In this document: piece after piece, positions 51,669 through 64,000 of the stretch
Layout: the number at the start of each line of letters is the position of its first letter
Numbering within the stretch: position 1 is the stretch's first letter
Assembly (NCBI GenBank): GCA_012295275.1
Contig: CM022672.1
Coordinates: forward strand, 21,763,128 to 21,827,127
Length of the DNA stretch: 64,000 bases
DNA from: Chrysomallon squamiferum
Lineage: Eukaryota > Mollusca > Gastropoda > Neomphalida > Peltospiridae
Direction: 5' to 3'
Program-made: the position numbers and the translations under genes
The notes under the pieces: model-generated
What the model was told of the DNA's origin: nothing
The model's database searches: none
Seen by the model: the letters and a program-made list of their open reading frames with translations, nothing else

Positions 51669-54600
51669 ATGGTGAGAATGTTGTTTATTTCTCCTTTTAA
51701 ATCTTTTCATCATTTATTTTCTGTTATCATTCGACGTTTATAAACTAATTATTGTTAATATTCAACATTTTATTTATATTTTAATGCCCAAATTTATTTT
51801 GAATTATGTGCGTACTACCTGTTTGACGATTTACAATCGGGTTGTTCCTATCGTAGCGGCATAGAATATAACTTATAAGCCTATTTAAAACTTGGAATAA
51901 TGTATATATATTTCTATTGTGGAATGTTGAAACGTAAAATTGTCGGGAAACCAACATTATGTTGCCATTTCTGTTCAATGCGCTTATTGTTTTAATTTTA
52001 AGGAATGTCACAAATTGCCAAAGAATCATATTGATAACACTGATAGTATCAGTGATACTGACAGTGATACTATGAAGTATGATACAAAAAATCATACATG
52101 TAACATTCGTTACATTGATAGTGATACACAATTTACATGACCAAAACACTGACTGTCAGTGAGGTACAGATGTTGGTCAGAAACATTCACATGGAATGAT
52201 GGATCAGATGGTTACAGTGATGAACTCGGCATCTGGCATTATGATTATCTTTTATTTTTAGCATATTTGTCTTGACAATCGTCACAGTGATTGATAACGA
52301 AAGTTTCTGAATATATTCATCTGTCATTCCACTCATTGTAACACTATTTTAAATACTCCTGAGGGTCAAGCAGCGTTGAAACCATATTTTCTTTACTAAA
52401 TTATTATATCAGCTGACAGTGATGGTGCTTTAGAGCCAGTGACATAATTCTAGACAGTTTGGGAATATGTAGGTATGTGTATTACTGCCGGAACTGTGTC
52501 CGCCATTTTCTGCTATATCCGTGTGACCTGAAAAGAAAATCCCCCAATCCAAGGACTGGTATAGCCAACCAACACTTGGAAGAGAACTTTCCCAATGGAA
52601 TTCCAGTTTCTTTGGCAAATTTCTTAAATGGTCACGCATTCAATATTGTTTATTTTTGTCTTTCGCTGTGAAAAAAGCTGTGCGAAGACCTTTAGAGAAC
52701 TTCAATCATATATCCCCAATAATATTACTGGTCATCAGAGAAATACAGTTTTGAATACATCACAAATTCAGAAACTTGTTGACAACACTCTGAACAAGTT
52801 CAAGAAACTCAGTGACACAGTGGAATTCAGTATGTTTGATTCCATTTGTTACGAAAGTTTTGATCAGCTGAACCTGACCAGTACTATTTCCACAGTTATG
52901 TCATGTATTATCCAGCCAGTGGAAGTCCCTCAGGATGATGAAGAAAATGCCATTGTTCTTCCCAGAACCAAGCCTGTTGCTGTGTCCCCACTGAAAACCA
53001 GGCAGATAAGAAAGTGCAATAACTGTGAGAGATATCATGAAAGTTTGCAATTTGCCAAACAGAAAGTGAGAAACAGGATCTCTTAAAACGTCAGAATTAA
53101 AATCTGCTTATTACTAATTATTTATATTGCACTTTTAATAGCTTGAATTGAGAGAACTAGTTACCATCTATCTTCAGTCCAAATTTCACTAGTAAAATTT
53201 GATTATAAAGAAAGTTACATGCATTTTAGTGAAAAACAATAGGATTTTGGTCACACCATTGTAATGCAAATGCATTAAATAATAGAACAATTAATTAGTG
53301 TTAATTGAAAACGTTAAAATGCTGTAACTTCCTTAATACTCAACAGAATCACATGATGTTTGTTGTCTTTTATAGGGTTTTTAGAGTTCTTTTCAGCAAT
53401 GTTATTTATGTTGAAGTTGGTAGTGTTTGAATTGTTTGTCCATATACCTAGAATATGGCTAATGTAACATTGCCAAACAGTTTATGTGAAATTATTTCTC
53501 CTAATGTGGACAGACATCTCAGTCACAAACAAGGCAGTTATTAATAGTTATTCTTAAATTTTATCATGACACCCCCCCCCAAAAAAATGCATGTAACCAA
53601 TGTATGTATACATATGAATGCAGTTGAAGCAGAAGACGAAATGAGTTGTCTTGTTGTGATATATGATTTGTTAATACTATACTCTACAGTAACATTGTTT
53701 GTGAAACTAGAGGAAATTAGAAAATATTCTGCCTTTGACAAACACTTGTCATTTTTTGTCATGATGTAGATTGATATCTGAAGCAGGCTTTCCTTATGGG
53801 GCAAAAAAATAGAAAGGCCGTAGTACATTTCAAATTTGGAGGTGGTTTTCATCAAGTTTTCTGAAATAAAATGATAAAATCTTGAGAAATTGATGTATGT
53901 AATATATAGTGATTCTTTCTTATAGGCGTTGGTTATACCTGAAAAATTCCAGCACATTTTGCGTGTGATGAACACAAACATTGATGGAAAAACCAAGATT
54001 ATGTTTGCTATGACATCCATTAAGGTAAGTTTTTCCTTACAAGTGATGTAAATATGTTTAAAGTATGCTAAATTGTTACTTCATGAAATCTGAAGATAAT
54101 GAAGTGTCAATGGATAGGAGTTTTTGGCATGATGAGCAGGATTATTTTGACATACAAATTTCATTAAGTCTTAAATTTTATCTTTACAACATACAGTAAT
54201 TCCAAAGTATGCTGCAACTTATCTTTAGTGAACCAAGCTTTTCTTACTTGTGTAGTTTATATACCCATTTTGTTTTTCATTAATTTTAAGATAGATTTAT
54301 ATTAGTAAGTTATGAGAATGTCTTGTACATAATGCTTACAGAGAAATTTATTTTCTAACATGTTCATTTATAGAAAGACACTGATAGCAAAACTTGCCTT
54401 TTTACAGGGTATTGGTCGCAGATTTTCCAATGTAGTGTGCAAGAAAGCAAACATTGATCTTACCAAGCGTGCTGGAGAACTGTCTGATGAAGAGGTACAG
54501 TTTAATAAATAATGACATGTCTACCAAAGTATTTAATAACAAAACAATCAAGATTTCAGTTATGAAGCTTTTCAAATACCTTTCATTTGGTTTAATGTAC

Positions 54601-55432
54601 TCTGGTAATATAATACTGGTTTTAAAAACCATCCTAACTGGATTATAGATCAAATCTATAACATATTTTTGAATTGAGCATAAATAATATTCTTTTGTAC
54701 ATTGAATTTTGATTTTGCTGTGTTATTTAATATACATTATGCTGATGTTGATTTATTTATCTTTTAAATAAAAAGGTTGAGAGAATTATCACAGTAATGT
54801 CAAACCCTAGACAGTACAAAATCCCTGACTGGTTCCTCAACAGACAGAAAGATGTGAAAGATGGCAAATATGGTCAGGTGTTGGCTAACATTTTGGACAA
54901 TAAACTTCGTGAGGATCTAGAAAGACTGAAAAAGATCAGAGCTCACAGAGGATTAAGACATTTCTGGGGGTATGTCTTTGTTGTGCTGTTAAATTGCATT
55001 TTAAAAAGGTCCAAAATAGAAAACTGGATTTAATTGTTCATTATTAAAGATTAAAAAAAAAATGTATTAAACTTAAATATTCTCATAAAATAGGGAGAAC
55101 TGAAGGTTCATTAACTTAAAAAGATTATAAATATTATGTATTGAAAGAGCTTCTTTCAAGAGAGAATGTCCCATGCTGGTTTATTAATTAATGCTCCATG
55201 ATCTTTGATGAAGAAATGACTATTAAGTCATAAACTGTCAGTAATTTAAGAAAATTAGTTTATGGCAAGTTTGCACAAAATCAAAGAATGAAAATGACTT
55301 ATTGTTCTTAAGATTTAAAAGACAGATATAAATTGTAAGTTTTATGTTTATTTCAGCCTCCGAGTTAGAGGTCAGCACACAAAGACAACAGGTCGTCGTG
55401 GCAGAACAGTGGGTGTGGCCAAGAAGAAGTAG
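51669..55432 (+). CDS. RPS18: 40S ribosomal protein S18 (uS13)
   Basis: Small-subunit protein uS13 of the 40S head. Five exons: 51669-51671 (ATG only), 53926-54024, 54408-54494, 54776-54969, 55357-55432 (TAG 55430-55432). The product is 152 residues, matching the family's length. It begins [20 protein letters not shown] and contains [36 protein letters not shown] and [16 protein letters not shown], and ends GVAKKK. Exon 1 ends directly after the initiator ATG, the common layout in ribosomal-protein genes. A few residues are unusual for so conserved a protein ([19 protein letters not shown]), but nothing suggests a pseudogene. AATAAA lies at 55472-55477. Confidence 0.97.
51672..53925 (+). other. 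RPS18 intron 1
   Basis: 2.25-kb intron with donor ATG|GTGAGA and acceptor TTATAG. It is less AT-rich in its middle and carries a 152-residue open frame (52628-53086). Introns of ribosomal-protein genes often host snoRNAs, but I could not identify C/D or H/ACA boxes with confidence. Confidence 0.85.
52628..53086 (+). pseudogene. Unrecognised open frame inside RPS18 intron 1 (possible gene relic)
   Basis: 152 codons with ordinary amino-acid composition, unlike the low-complexity frames elsewhere in the window. Segments include [40 protein letters not shown] and a basic end with [19 protein letters not shown]. An overlapping upstream frame (52459-52671) contains [18 protein letters not shown]. 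The two are out of register, as in a decayed or frame-broken gene. I do not recognise the family. It could be a retrocopy or transposon relic, or an exon of a nested gene. Confidence 0.35.
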
Positions 55433-57320
55433 ACATGTCTATATACAAATAACAATTAAAAAAAAGACTTTAATAAAATGTGTTGTTACCTTTTTACTGT
55501 TACTACAGTTAGTGGAACAACTTGAAAAATTTTAACATCCATTTCACCATTTGTATTTTGAAAACATAAACCCCCAAAAAGACAGAAAATCTAACAAAAC
55601 TGGTAAAAAAGGGGAAAGAAATCATGGCCAATTTTTTTTCACAAACTTTTAGATTTGGAAGAATACTGACTTCGAATTAATAAGGCATTTATTTGATAAC
55701 CAATTTGAAGACTACTACTGTTAAAACTTTCCTATTATTATTATTTTTTTTTTTTTTTTCCCTATTATGGGTAATTTTACACTTGCCAGTTAGAGGGCAA
55801 GCAAAATATTTTTGGTGAAATTAGGCTTCTTGGTACATGAAATGATAAAATGACCAGTTCCTTAGATTTGGTGACCATGCAGAATAAATGTCTTGCATAC
55901 TGATATGGGTAACAATAAATTAAAAAAATTCTTTGGGAATGACAAATATTGATATTTTAGTAAATGTTTGTAGTTATCTAATTCTTGTGAACTAACAAAT
56001 CATCAGTCCTACAGATGTGCTTTAAAGTACTAGAGTGGAGGCTCAGTCCATTTAACTAAACGTAAAATAGTAAAACAATAGTAAAACAAATTTGAACAAA
56101 CAAAGGTTATAAACAACAATCAGTTTGAGATTGTGGTGTACAATATTCGTTTTTTGGCATTGGATAGAATATGAATAAATTCTGTATCCAACTCTTGAAT
56201 ATCCATCAGACTGAAAGATGCATGATTTCCATATATTTTTTTAAAGGCATAACATTCTATTTCTAGTTATGGAAAAATTAAATATAGGCTAGTGTTTTCT
56301 TAATGTTCTTAATTACCCTTCAGATGCACACTCCCAATATCATAGTCCCAACCAGAGCCATGTGCACCAAAGTTCAGAATCTGTCAGTATTTTGTGGAAG
56401 ATGGGAGAATGCAAACCCATTTTTCCTTTTTAAAGAGGTTCATTTTTTTCCAGTGGTGCATCTCATTATACAATGGTTAATTATTTGTGTAACTCAATTA
56501 TAACTGAAACGAATCCAGAGGCATGGAGTAAAAAAAAATCAAGAAAGATACTTTATTATGAGGGGTAGAGTCAATCATGATTGTGAAGAAACAGTATACA
56601 AGTCTTTCACAGACCAGTTTCCAAGAGCTACTCGATGCAATGCAAAATTTAGTGGACATTATAAATCATCCCATATACATGGTTGCTGTTCTTACAAAGT
56701 TTATTGACTTGAGTGTAGACCATTCAAATGAACAATAATTTTTGCACATTGGTGAACAATTTAAGTCTTGCAATTAAATTCTGTTAATGAAAGTTGTTAG
56801 TAAATGTATGTTATGTGAAACGATCCAGTTGAAAATGTGCAATTGTTAGCTGACTTGATGTTTAGAAAGAAAATAATTTTTAACAATTTTAAACCAGTTG
56901 AACAACTGGTCTAAAGAAACTTTTTTCAAATTATGAAGTTAAAATAAGCAATTGTTCTTTTTAACAACAAAATGTCAAAAATGATACATATTGTAACTGG
57001 TTTACATTGCTTTTATTATTACATTATAAATAACAAAAATAACTGAAAGCTGCAGATCATCATGTCACTTGTTGACTATTGCACTTTGAACAATTCTACA
57101 TGAAGAATACTGAAGTAACAATATTTCTGAAAAACAATTCCAAACCAGTTCCCAGAATGTATTCCCAGTGTGAAAATACATTATTACTATGTGTTTATTG
57201 TGCCTTATAATAATACCATGTATAGTCAGTGATTGAGAAATCCTGAAAACTGAAGTATTGATTGATACAAGTCTTTCAGTAACATCACATGTATATTTTT
57301 TTTTAGTCCCATTAAAATCA
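55433..57320. other. Convergent intergenic region between RPS18 and WDR46
   Basis: Holds the RPS18 polyadenylation signal (55472-55477) and a possible minus-strand signal for WDR46 (TTTATT on the plus strand at 57012-57017). Two short open frames (56303-56503, 57065-57340) are not convincing. In human the gene B3GALT4 sits here; I see no galactosyltransferase-like frame. Confidence 0.7.
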
Positions 57321-60300
57321 TCATGATTCTTTGCGTACAAAACGATCTAGTACGTTGAGTCCACGGTTTGCATTGTGACTGTCAGTCTTTGCATGTTTCT
57401 GCTTTTCTTGGATTGATGTGCGAATGAATTCCCGCTGACTTTCTTCATGCACTCCTTGTTTACGTTTTTCTACCTTTGTAGCCTTGCTGCCTCCCTTCTT
57501 CTTGTACCTTGGTGTGTATTCGGTTTTCATTGGTTTCAAAAACTGAAGCAAAAAGAAAAGATGAAATTCCATAATTTTGAATATTAAAATGTTTTTGTTT
57601 TTTTTGAGGTACTGACTATCTCTGGTCTAATTACTAACCTCAACATTTAAATTGTTTATTTTACAGTATAAAAAAAAAAATGCTTTCCTCATAATTAACT
57701 CTGAACTAAGGGTTTCAGTTAAAAATAGTTGTAAAAAAAAAAAAAATATCCTCTTATTTCAAATAAATGGTAATATTTTTATTTCTTAGTGTAAGGCTGC
57801 AGTCCTCAGGGATAAAAATTAAATAAAATTATGTTATTTACTAATGCTGTTCCATCTCAGATAAATCACTTAAATCAACATACCAGTAATTTATTTTTCT
57901 CTTCGATTTTCTCTGCAAACATTTTCATGTTCACTTGACCAATTTTAGTTGAATCTAGATGTATCATCTCTGGTTGTATCTGTAATAAATAAAATCTAGT
58001 TAAAACAAATTTAAATTTACAGCATTAAAGAACGCATATTTAAACTAAGTCATCTCTTTAACTGAAACAATTAAAAAAACAAAAAACCAATTTGTTTAAT
58101 AGGTGTTAAATCATTAGATGACGAATGGTTTTGAATACACCATCCAGCTGAGGGAAATAGCCAGTGAGTAACAGAACCAAAATGATGAACTCAGATCATA
58201 AAACATGTTTAAAAACCACCATTACACCTGAGATATAAAAACTTTATTCTCTTTTTGATTCAAAGCTTAGACTTTTAGGAAAGTATTTTGCAGCTCATTT
58301 TTTTTTAAACCATAGCCACATGTTACAAAATTTAAAAGGAATGTAATATTGATTTGTATGTTTATTGTCATATCTGAGGTATAGGAGAGAAGTTAATTTT
58401 ATTCATTAAAATTTAAATGTTTTTCAGATTCTAGAAAAAGTATTTTGAGGTTCAATAGTTATAAATTTAACCACATGCTACAAATTGTCAAATGTAATAA
58501 TCATTCATATGTCTTCTGTTACATCATATACATCGAATGTAGTGGAGTGAAATGAATCTTCTTCTTAACATTTTTCTGAATCTAAACCATATGAAAATTT
58601 AACTTTGATGAGTTCTGCCTAGTTACTTCAAAATAAAACCTCCATTTCACACATACCTTATCCAAGAGCATCTTCACTTCTGCATTTTTCCTTTGTTTTT
58701 TAGTCTGATATGGATTTTCCTCCAGTGCGTCAAAGTTCGCCTCACCAGAGCCTTGGAATTATAAAAATTATGTTAAAATATGTTAAATCAACGTGAAAAT
58801 TACTGTTTTATATAAGACTAAATTATGAAAACTATAATTTATAAAATAGTAACCAATTATGATGACAAATAATGAACTGGGATTCACAGTCAAAATTAAA
58901 AAAAAAAAAATACAAAAAATACAAAACAATAATAAAATCAAAATCAAATTACACCAAGACAAAACAAGCTAAGCCTATCTCTGGTTAACTTCACTCTAAC
59001 TTAACTCTGTTAACTAATTCCTATTACTTATGTGTGTGTACCATTATTTCAGAGGTTTAATTTTTATATCAGAACAAATATAAAAAAGTAATTTAAATTT
59101 ATTCACTGTCACATGAAACCCGTACTCCAAAATACTAAAAAACAAAAAATAACAACAAACACTCCATTAATTTCAATACCCATTCAGTGTAAACCTACCT
59201 GGTATCAACAGACTTGTGAATCCATTCCCATGACTGACTCCAAGAACATCTTCATAAGGACAGAACTCAGTTCCGTACACAGACGATCCAAGTCTGTGAC
59301 ACATGTATGGAGAGGTCACAGATCTGCGACAACAATCATCAAACACCTGCAAGATACAGTGTATAGAAAACAGTTACTAAACATTATTTGAATTTTAATA
59401 CTTAGAATTCAAAATCACTGTAATAATGCTAAACCCTTTCACTGGAAAGCAGATGTATCCACTCAATCATTTATCATGTTATCTGCGGAAAGCAGATTTA
59501 CTCAATCACTTTAAAAAGAACCATTACACTGTGAGAAGCAGACAAATATCCAGAGATTCTCAAACATCATATCATCCTGTATGTTCTGCCATCTGTGTGT
59601 AGCAGCACAAATACAAGTCATGTTCATGTTTAATTATGCAGTGGAAACATTAAAATATTTTTAAAATTTGTGCATATAAAAAAAATAATCAAAAAAGTAT
59701 ATAAATAAATAAATTGGTAATAAATTATATACTACAGATAAAAGTTACCTGTACAACATTTCCAATGCCTGCAACCAACATCTCCCTCTGTGAGAAAGCA
59801 AGAGAGGTAGCTGCTGCTGCTATTTTGTAAGACTGCAACAGCTGGTAAGTGCGAAGATCCCATATCTTGAGTTTCCTGTCAATCCCTGAGGTGGCCATGT
59901 ATCTAACAGAGAAGATTCATATGTCATAAATTAATACTGGAGATATGGTTGGAGTTATATATGTACAAATTACAATTTTGTTTTGTTTTATTTACTTTAA
60001 AAAAAATCTTTCTGTATTAAAAGTTACAAATAATTCATGTAACTTTATTAATGTACAGTTATATTTGGATCTGAATTGATGTGGTCTTTATAATGATGAT
60101 GATTTTTGTTAAAACAGTATTTGTAAATAAATTGAGAAATATTATTCACATCTTAATCAAACTTAGGTTTCTCTTAAAATGATTGTGTATTTTATGTATG
60201 TAGTATGTCCATAGCCTATAGATAAATTTATGATTTTATTGAAATAATTTTCTATTTTAACAGAAAAGTATCTGTTTGTAGTATGTGTAATAAAATGATT

Positions 60301-63300
60301 CTGTATTTTAACAGCAAAGTTTCCATGTACCTAGTATATATGTTAAAACATTTTACATTTTAACAGAAAGGTTTCCATGTACACAGTATGTATATTAAAA
60401 TGATTCTGCATTTTGATAAAGTTTCCATTACATAGTATGTATATTAAAATGATTTTGCATTTTAATAGAAAATACTTCCATGTACCTAGCATATGCAATA
60501 AAAGGATTCTGTATTTTAATAGCAAAGTATCCATGTACCTAGTATATCTGTTAAAATTATTTTCTCTTTTAACAGAAAAGTATCTCTGTATATAGTATAT
60601 ATAATAAAACTGGAGCATGACTTATGCACAGAGCTCAATGAAAGCTACAACAAACTGCCACAGAACAAAAACAATGTTATTACTGTGATGCTATTTATAA
60701 GTTCTGTGTGGTATGTTAAAATGGAATATTCTGATCTGTAATACTGGTAATATTATTTTATTTTCCATCATACATTCAGGAAATATTTTCTCTAACAAGC
60801 AGAACATCAGCTGTCAACTTACAATCCTTTTTTGTCAACAGCCACAGACCTGACCCCTGAGCCGTGACACAGCATTTTCACCAGCGGCTCTTTGACATTA
60901 GGTGACCACAAGGTTACAGTTCCTGAAAAAAAATAAAAAAAAAAAATTGAAACATTTTAATTAAGATAATTCGTTATTTAAATCTTGTATATTTTACTAT
61001 TGTGTAACTTGTCTGGAAAGAATTGCATTATCAATCCTGAAAAGAGGCCAGAAACTTTTTAAATTCAAATAATTCATTATTTAAATCTCATATTATATGG
61101 TTGTGAATTTTGTCTGTGGTGTTACTGCATGCATTTAAATAATATTCTGCATTTGTACCTTATTTTTGGTTGCTACTTTTTTCTGATTTGAATTTTTTTT
61201 AAAAATTCATTGGCTCTCTAATAAAATGTAACATATCTTTTTAAACTTTAAACACACAAAAATGCAAACTTATGATTGGAGACAATTGTTAACAAAAATT
61301 CACTACAATATGTGTTTTAACCATGCTGCCTTATATTGATCACTGATTGGCTGATTTTCATGGGAAAACAAATTACACCAGTGAACATTATTAGAAAATG
61401 TTAAACTTTAATGAGTACATATTCTAACTTCAAAATGAACTTAAAATCAGTTTTCTTCCAAATTCATTTCATTTGGTTCGAACTGTGCAAATTCCTGTTA
61501 CAAAGACAACAGATACTGAAGAACTTGCCCCTTGCATGTCCGAGGTGTATTATAGCATTGGCTGGGTTTTTACACATGACATCCAGCCTTCCCAGTTTAG
61601 TCTTATGTCCTGCAACTGCCTTTCCAACTGATATATCAATGTATGACAAAAAACCTTTAGAACTCTGAAAATTTCAAACAGATATAAACGAAACAGTCTC
61701 TTTAATGAAATCATGCACACACAGCAGCTATTACACATTTTTGTGTAATTTAGAATATTAAATATTCTACATTCAAACTGGAACTGTGTAAGAGTTTTAA
61801 TGAAAGAGTAAATTAAACTTTATGATTTCTCTACATTTGATTAATATTTACAGTTCAGTTCTTAAATAAATCTGTCAGTATGGTGCAGTATCAAATGGCA
61901 GCATGATAATTTTTTAACTTGCTTAATAAGAAATAATATTCTAGCACTAATTATTAAATGAACTTTTATATGATTATAAACAAAGCTTTTTATATTCAGA
62001 TAATTTTCTTTCAAGGTTAATAACAGTCACAACAATTAATATAACCATGTATATTACTTCACGTCAAAGTTTAGTAATACTGATGTTTATGTTGATAGCT
62101 TCAACCATTAATATAGCTACATATATTTCTTTCAATTAAAGTTCAGTATTAATTATGCTTATGTTTATAACCAACAATGAATATAACCATACTTCAAAAT
62201 AAATAATTATAGAATTTGACATACAGATGAAGCAAGCAGGAAATGGTATGGAAGGAATTCCATTCTCAAAACACTGTCCAGCATTTTCAGACAGTGCAGT
62301 TCAATGCCCTGATTGTCGTACATGTATGTCCACTGCTTCTGTGCAACTGCAAACATAGTTTCCTGATGCAACCACCTAAAACACACACAAGTAAATACAA
62401 TCAAATATTTAATATTTGATACCATCTAAATAAAAATAATTAAAATTTAAAAAAAAAGAAAACAATATTATTGGTAATAACTTGTACATGTGTCTTAAAC
62501 ATATTTATGTTGATTTTTTTTCTGTGCTGTATATATATATAAATATATATATTTTTTTAATGTTTTTATGTATGAAACAAGTCACAAAAGAAAGGAAAAT
62601 AGCAGTTTTAAGGAATTTGTTTTTATTATTAAATAAAATCTGAATAGTTCTAAAAAAAGTGAAACTTTTCACAAACATAAAAAACAACAACTAAATAATG
62701 AAAAAAGATAATGTTACTTGTACAATAACAGAAGACAAAATTGTCATCTCATTGTTGTAATTTTACTTAAAACATTAACTTTAAATTTTTTATTAAAACA
62801 GTTTCAGAAACTGCCTCTCACTTGACATCATGAGTAGTCTCCATCACATTCATTTCACACAAGAGTTTTTTTGTCTGCCAGTCAATGGCTGCCACATGTC
62901 CTCTAGATCCACCAATCAGTAGATACCTTTCAAAAATAACATTAACTCATAAAAATTCCAAGTTTAAGAAAAATATCAAAATTATTATCAATTAAAACAA
63001 AAGTAGTAAAGAATGTTCTTTTCATAAATATGTAAAAACTGTATTCCAGAATTTCCACTTAAAAGAATGATAACTATTTTGCCATGAATCATACATTTAA
63101 AAACAGCAATCACAGTATTAAAAATTAAAATCAAAATATATTTTAAAATTATTTAAATTTCTATCACCTGCCGTTTCTTGTGTAGTTCATTCTGTATGGT
63201 CCAAAATCAGCAAGTTTCAGCTCAAAGAACTGAAAAACACAAAATAAACATTTACATTGTAAGTCATGTGGGTTTCTCACCAACATCTTCCACATCACAG

Positions 63301-64000
63301 TAATTTTGGAAACCAATAACTAAGGATTTATCTATTTATTTTTATGGTCATAACAATAACTGAACTTACAGAATAATGTTAACAGTTCTCTGATGTTGCT
63401 GCCACTTAACCCACAAAAATTATAAACCAGTGCTGTGATATATTTGTAAAATAACTGTATTGGTCTTACACTGCAAACATATTAATAAACATCTCATCTG
63501 TTTATATTTGTTATTTACAAGATGAGTGATGCCGGAAATTAAAAGAAATGATCAAGTCCTTTGGTGTTACTGTATCAAACTCTTTTACTATTAAGCAATC
63601 TGGTTATTTATTAAAAATCACTAATTTGAGAATGCTTATGGTGGTATGAACTAACTGCTACTAGTGAAAACTTACGACCATACAGAAAATAAGTAATGTG
63701 TGACAGCAGAGGTTCAACAATAACAATATATTCCTGCACAGCATATTTTTAATCTTTAGTTTGAATCAAAATGTGCTGCTATCACCGAGTTTCAGATGAA
63801 ATTCGCAATGCAGCTCAGATTTAGCAATACCTACTGATATTCACCAAACACTGTTCTAAGTAGTAAAACATCTCAGTCTCATGATTACTAGTGGAACTGA
63901 GGGTGAGATTTCAGATATTATCCTATACTTAATATATCAACCTTTTCAGCACTAGCAATGTCCACAGCATTGACGATGTCGAACTGACTAATGTCTGCAG
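57321..64000 (-). CDS. WDR46: WDR46 (Utp7/BING4) WD40 protein, C-terminal 11 exons; 5' end outside window
   Basis: Nucleolar WD40 protein of the SSU processome needed for 18S rRNA maturation (yeast Utp7). Exons, 5'-3': 64000(partial)-63942, 63229-63168, 62926-62822, 62375-62225, 61664-61529, 60922-60823, 59902-59749, 59346-59199, 58751-58657, 57979-57884, 57542-57321 (TGA). Phases agree throughout. WD-repeat parts visible: [125 protein letters not shown] and [20 protein letters not shown]. The BING4 C-terminal region follows ([20 protein letters not shown]), and the basic tail ends [12 protein letters not shown]. The intron after 61529 needs a GC donor. A 52-57 bp minisatellite occupies part of intron 59903-60822. 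Confidence 0.95.
60180..60610. repeat. Minisatellite, about 52-57 bp period, about 7 units
   Basis: Units read roughly ATTTTAACAGAAAAGT, then TTCCATGTACCTAGTATAT, then -TTAAAATGATTCTG. ATTTTAACAG-type starts fall near 60254, 60305, 60357, 60411, 60461, 60515 and 60568. The array lies inside a WDR46 intron. The 91-residue open frame on its minus strand is repeat-derived. Confidence 0.9.

Noticed and set aside
55433-57320. Search for B3GALT4 between RPS18 and WDR46, as in human
   Set aside because: No frame of suitable length or galactosyltransferase motifs; the gene is absent here.
59113-59391. 92-codon plus-strand frame
   Set aside because: It is the antisense of the WDR46 exon 59199-59346 and its flanks.
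60343-60618. 91-codon minus-strand frame with repeated Tyr/Met/Leu motifs
   Set aside because: It lies wholly within a minisatellite in a WDR46 intron.
1-64000. tRNA, rRNA and snoRNA genes
   Set aside because: I saw no TTCGAATC-type B-box/A-box pair or rRNA stretch, and no C/D or H/ACA boxes I could defend; a covariance-model scan was not possible.

Overview
The window is animal nuclear DNA: AT-rich, with split genes (GT-AG and two likely GC-AG introns of a few hundred bases to about 3 kb), many microsatellites and minisatellites, and small inverted-repeat transposons. Gene content and texture suggest a lophotrochozoan, most likely a mollusc; this placement is inference. I see no bacterial, viral, CRISPR or operon structure. 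Five protein-coding loci are supported exon by exon, with splice phases that fit.

Layout. (1) 160-8198, + strand: 3' end of an ASPM-like spindle gene (IQ motifs plus conserved C-terminal domain); the 5' part lies outside the window. (2) 8.2-16.1 kb: repeat-rich intergenic or upstream DNA with one possible TATA promoter/first exon near 12.4 kb. (3) 16127-20573, + strand: an NR6A/HR4-type orphan nuclear receptor in six exons, with a one-base frame break in exon 2. (4) 22.4-51.4 kb, - strand: VPS52, a GARP/EARP tethering subunit, in 19 exons. The 12 exons for the C-terminal three quarters occur twice, in two units of about 11.8 kb separated by a kilobase of GA-rich repeat. Only the unit at 35.2-47.0 kb is joined to the N-terminal exons; the other (22.4-34.2 kb) is a headless copy. 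(5) 51669-55432, + strand: RPS18, head-to-head with VPS52 across a short shared promoter with a 5'-TOP tract. (6) 57321 to the window end, - strand: the C-terminal 11 exons of WDR46 (Utp7/BING4), an SSU-processome WD40 protein.

The order and orientation VPS52(-) RPS18(+) WDR46(-) match the human extended MHC class II segment on 6p21.3, apart from B3GALT4, which I do not see. The main things to follow up are the VPS52 partial duplication (true tandem duplication, or two haplotypes joined by the assembler at GA repeats), the mariner-type insertion that distinguishes the two copies, the receptor frame break, and the conserved gene block. I found no convincing new biological system.
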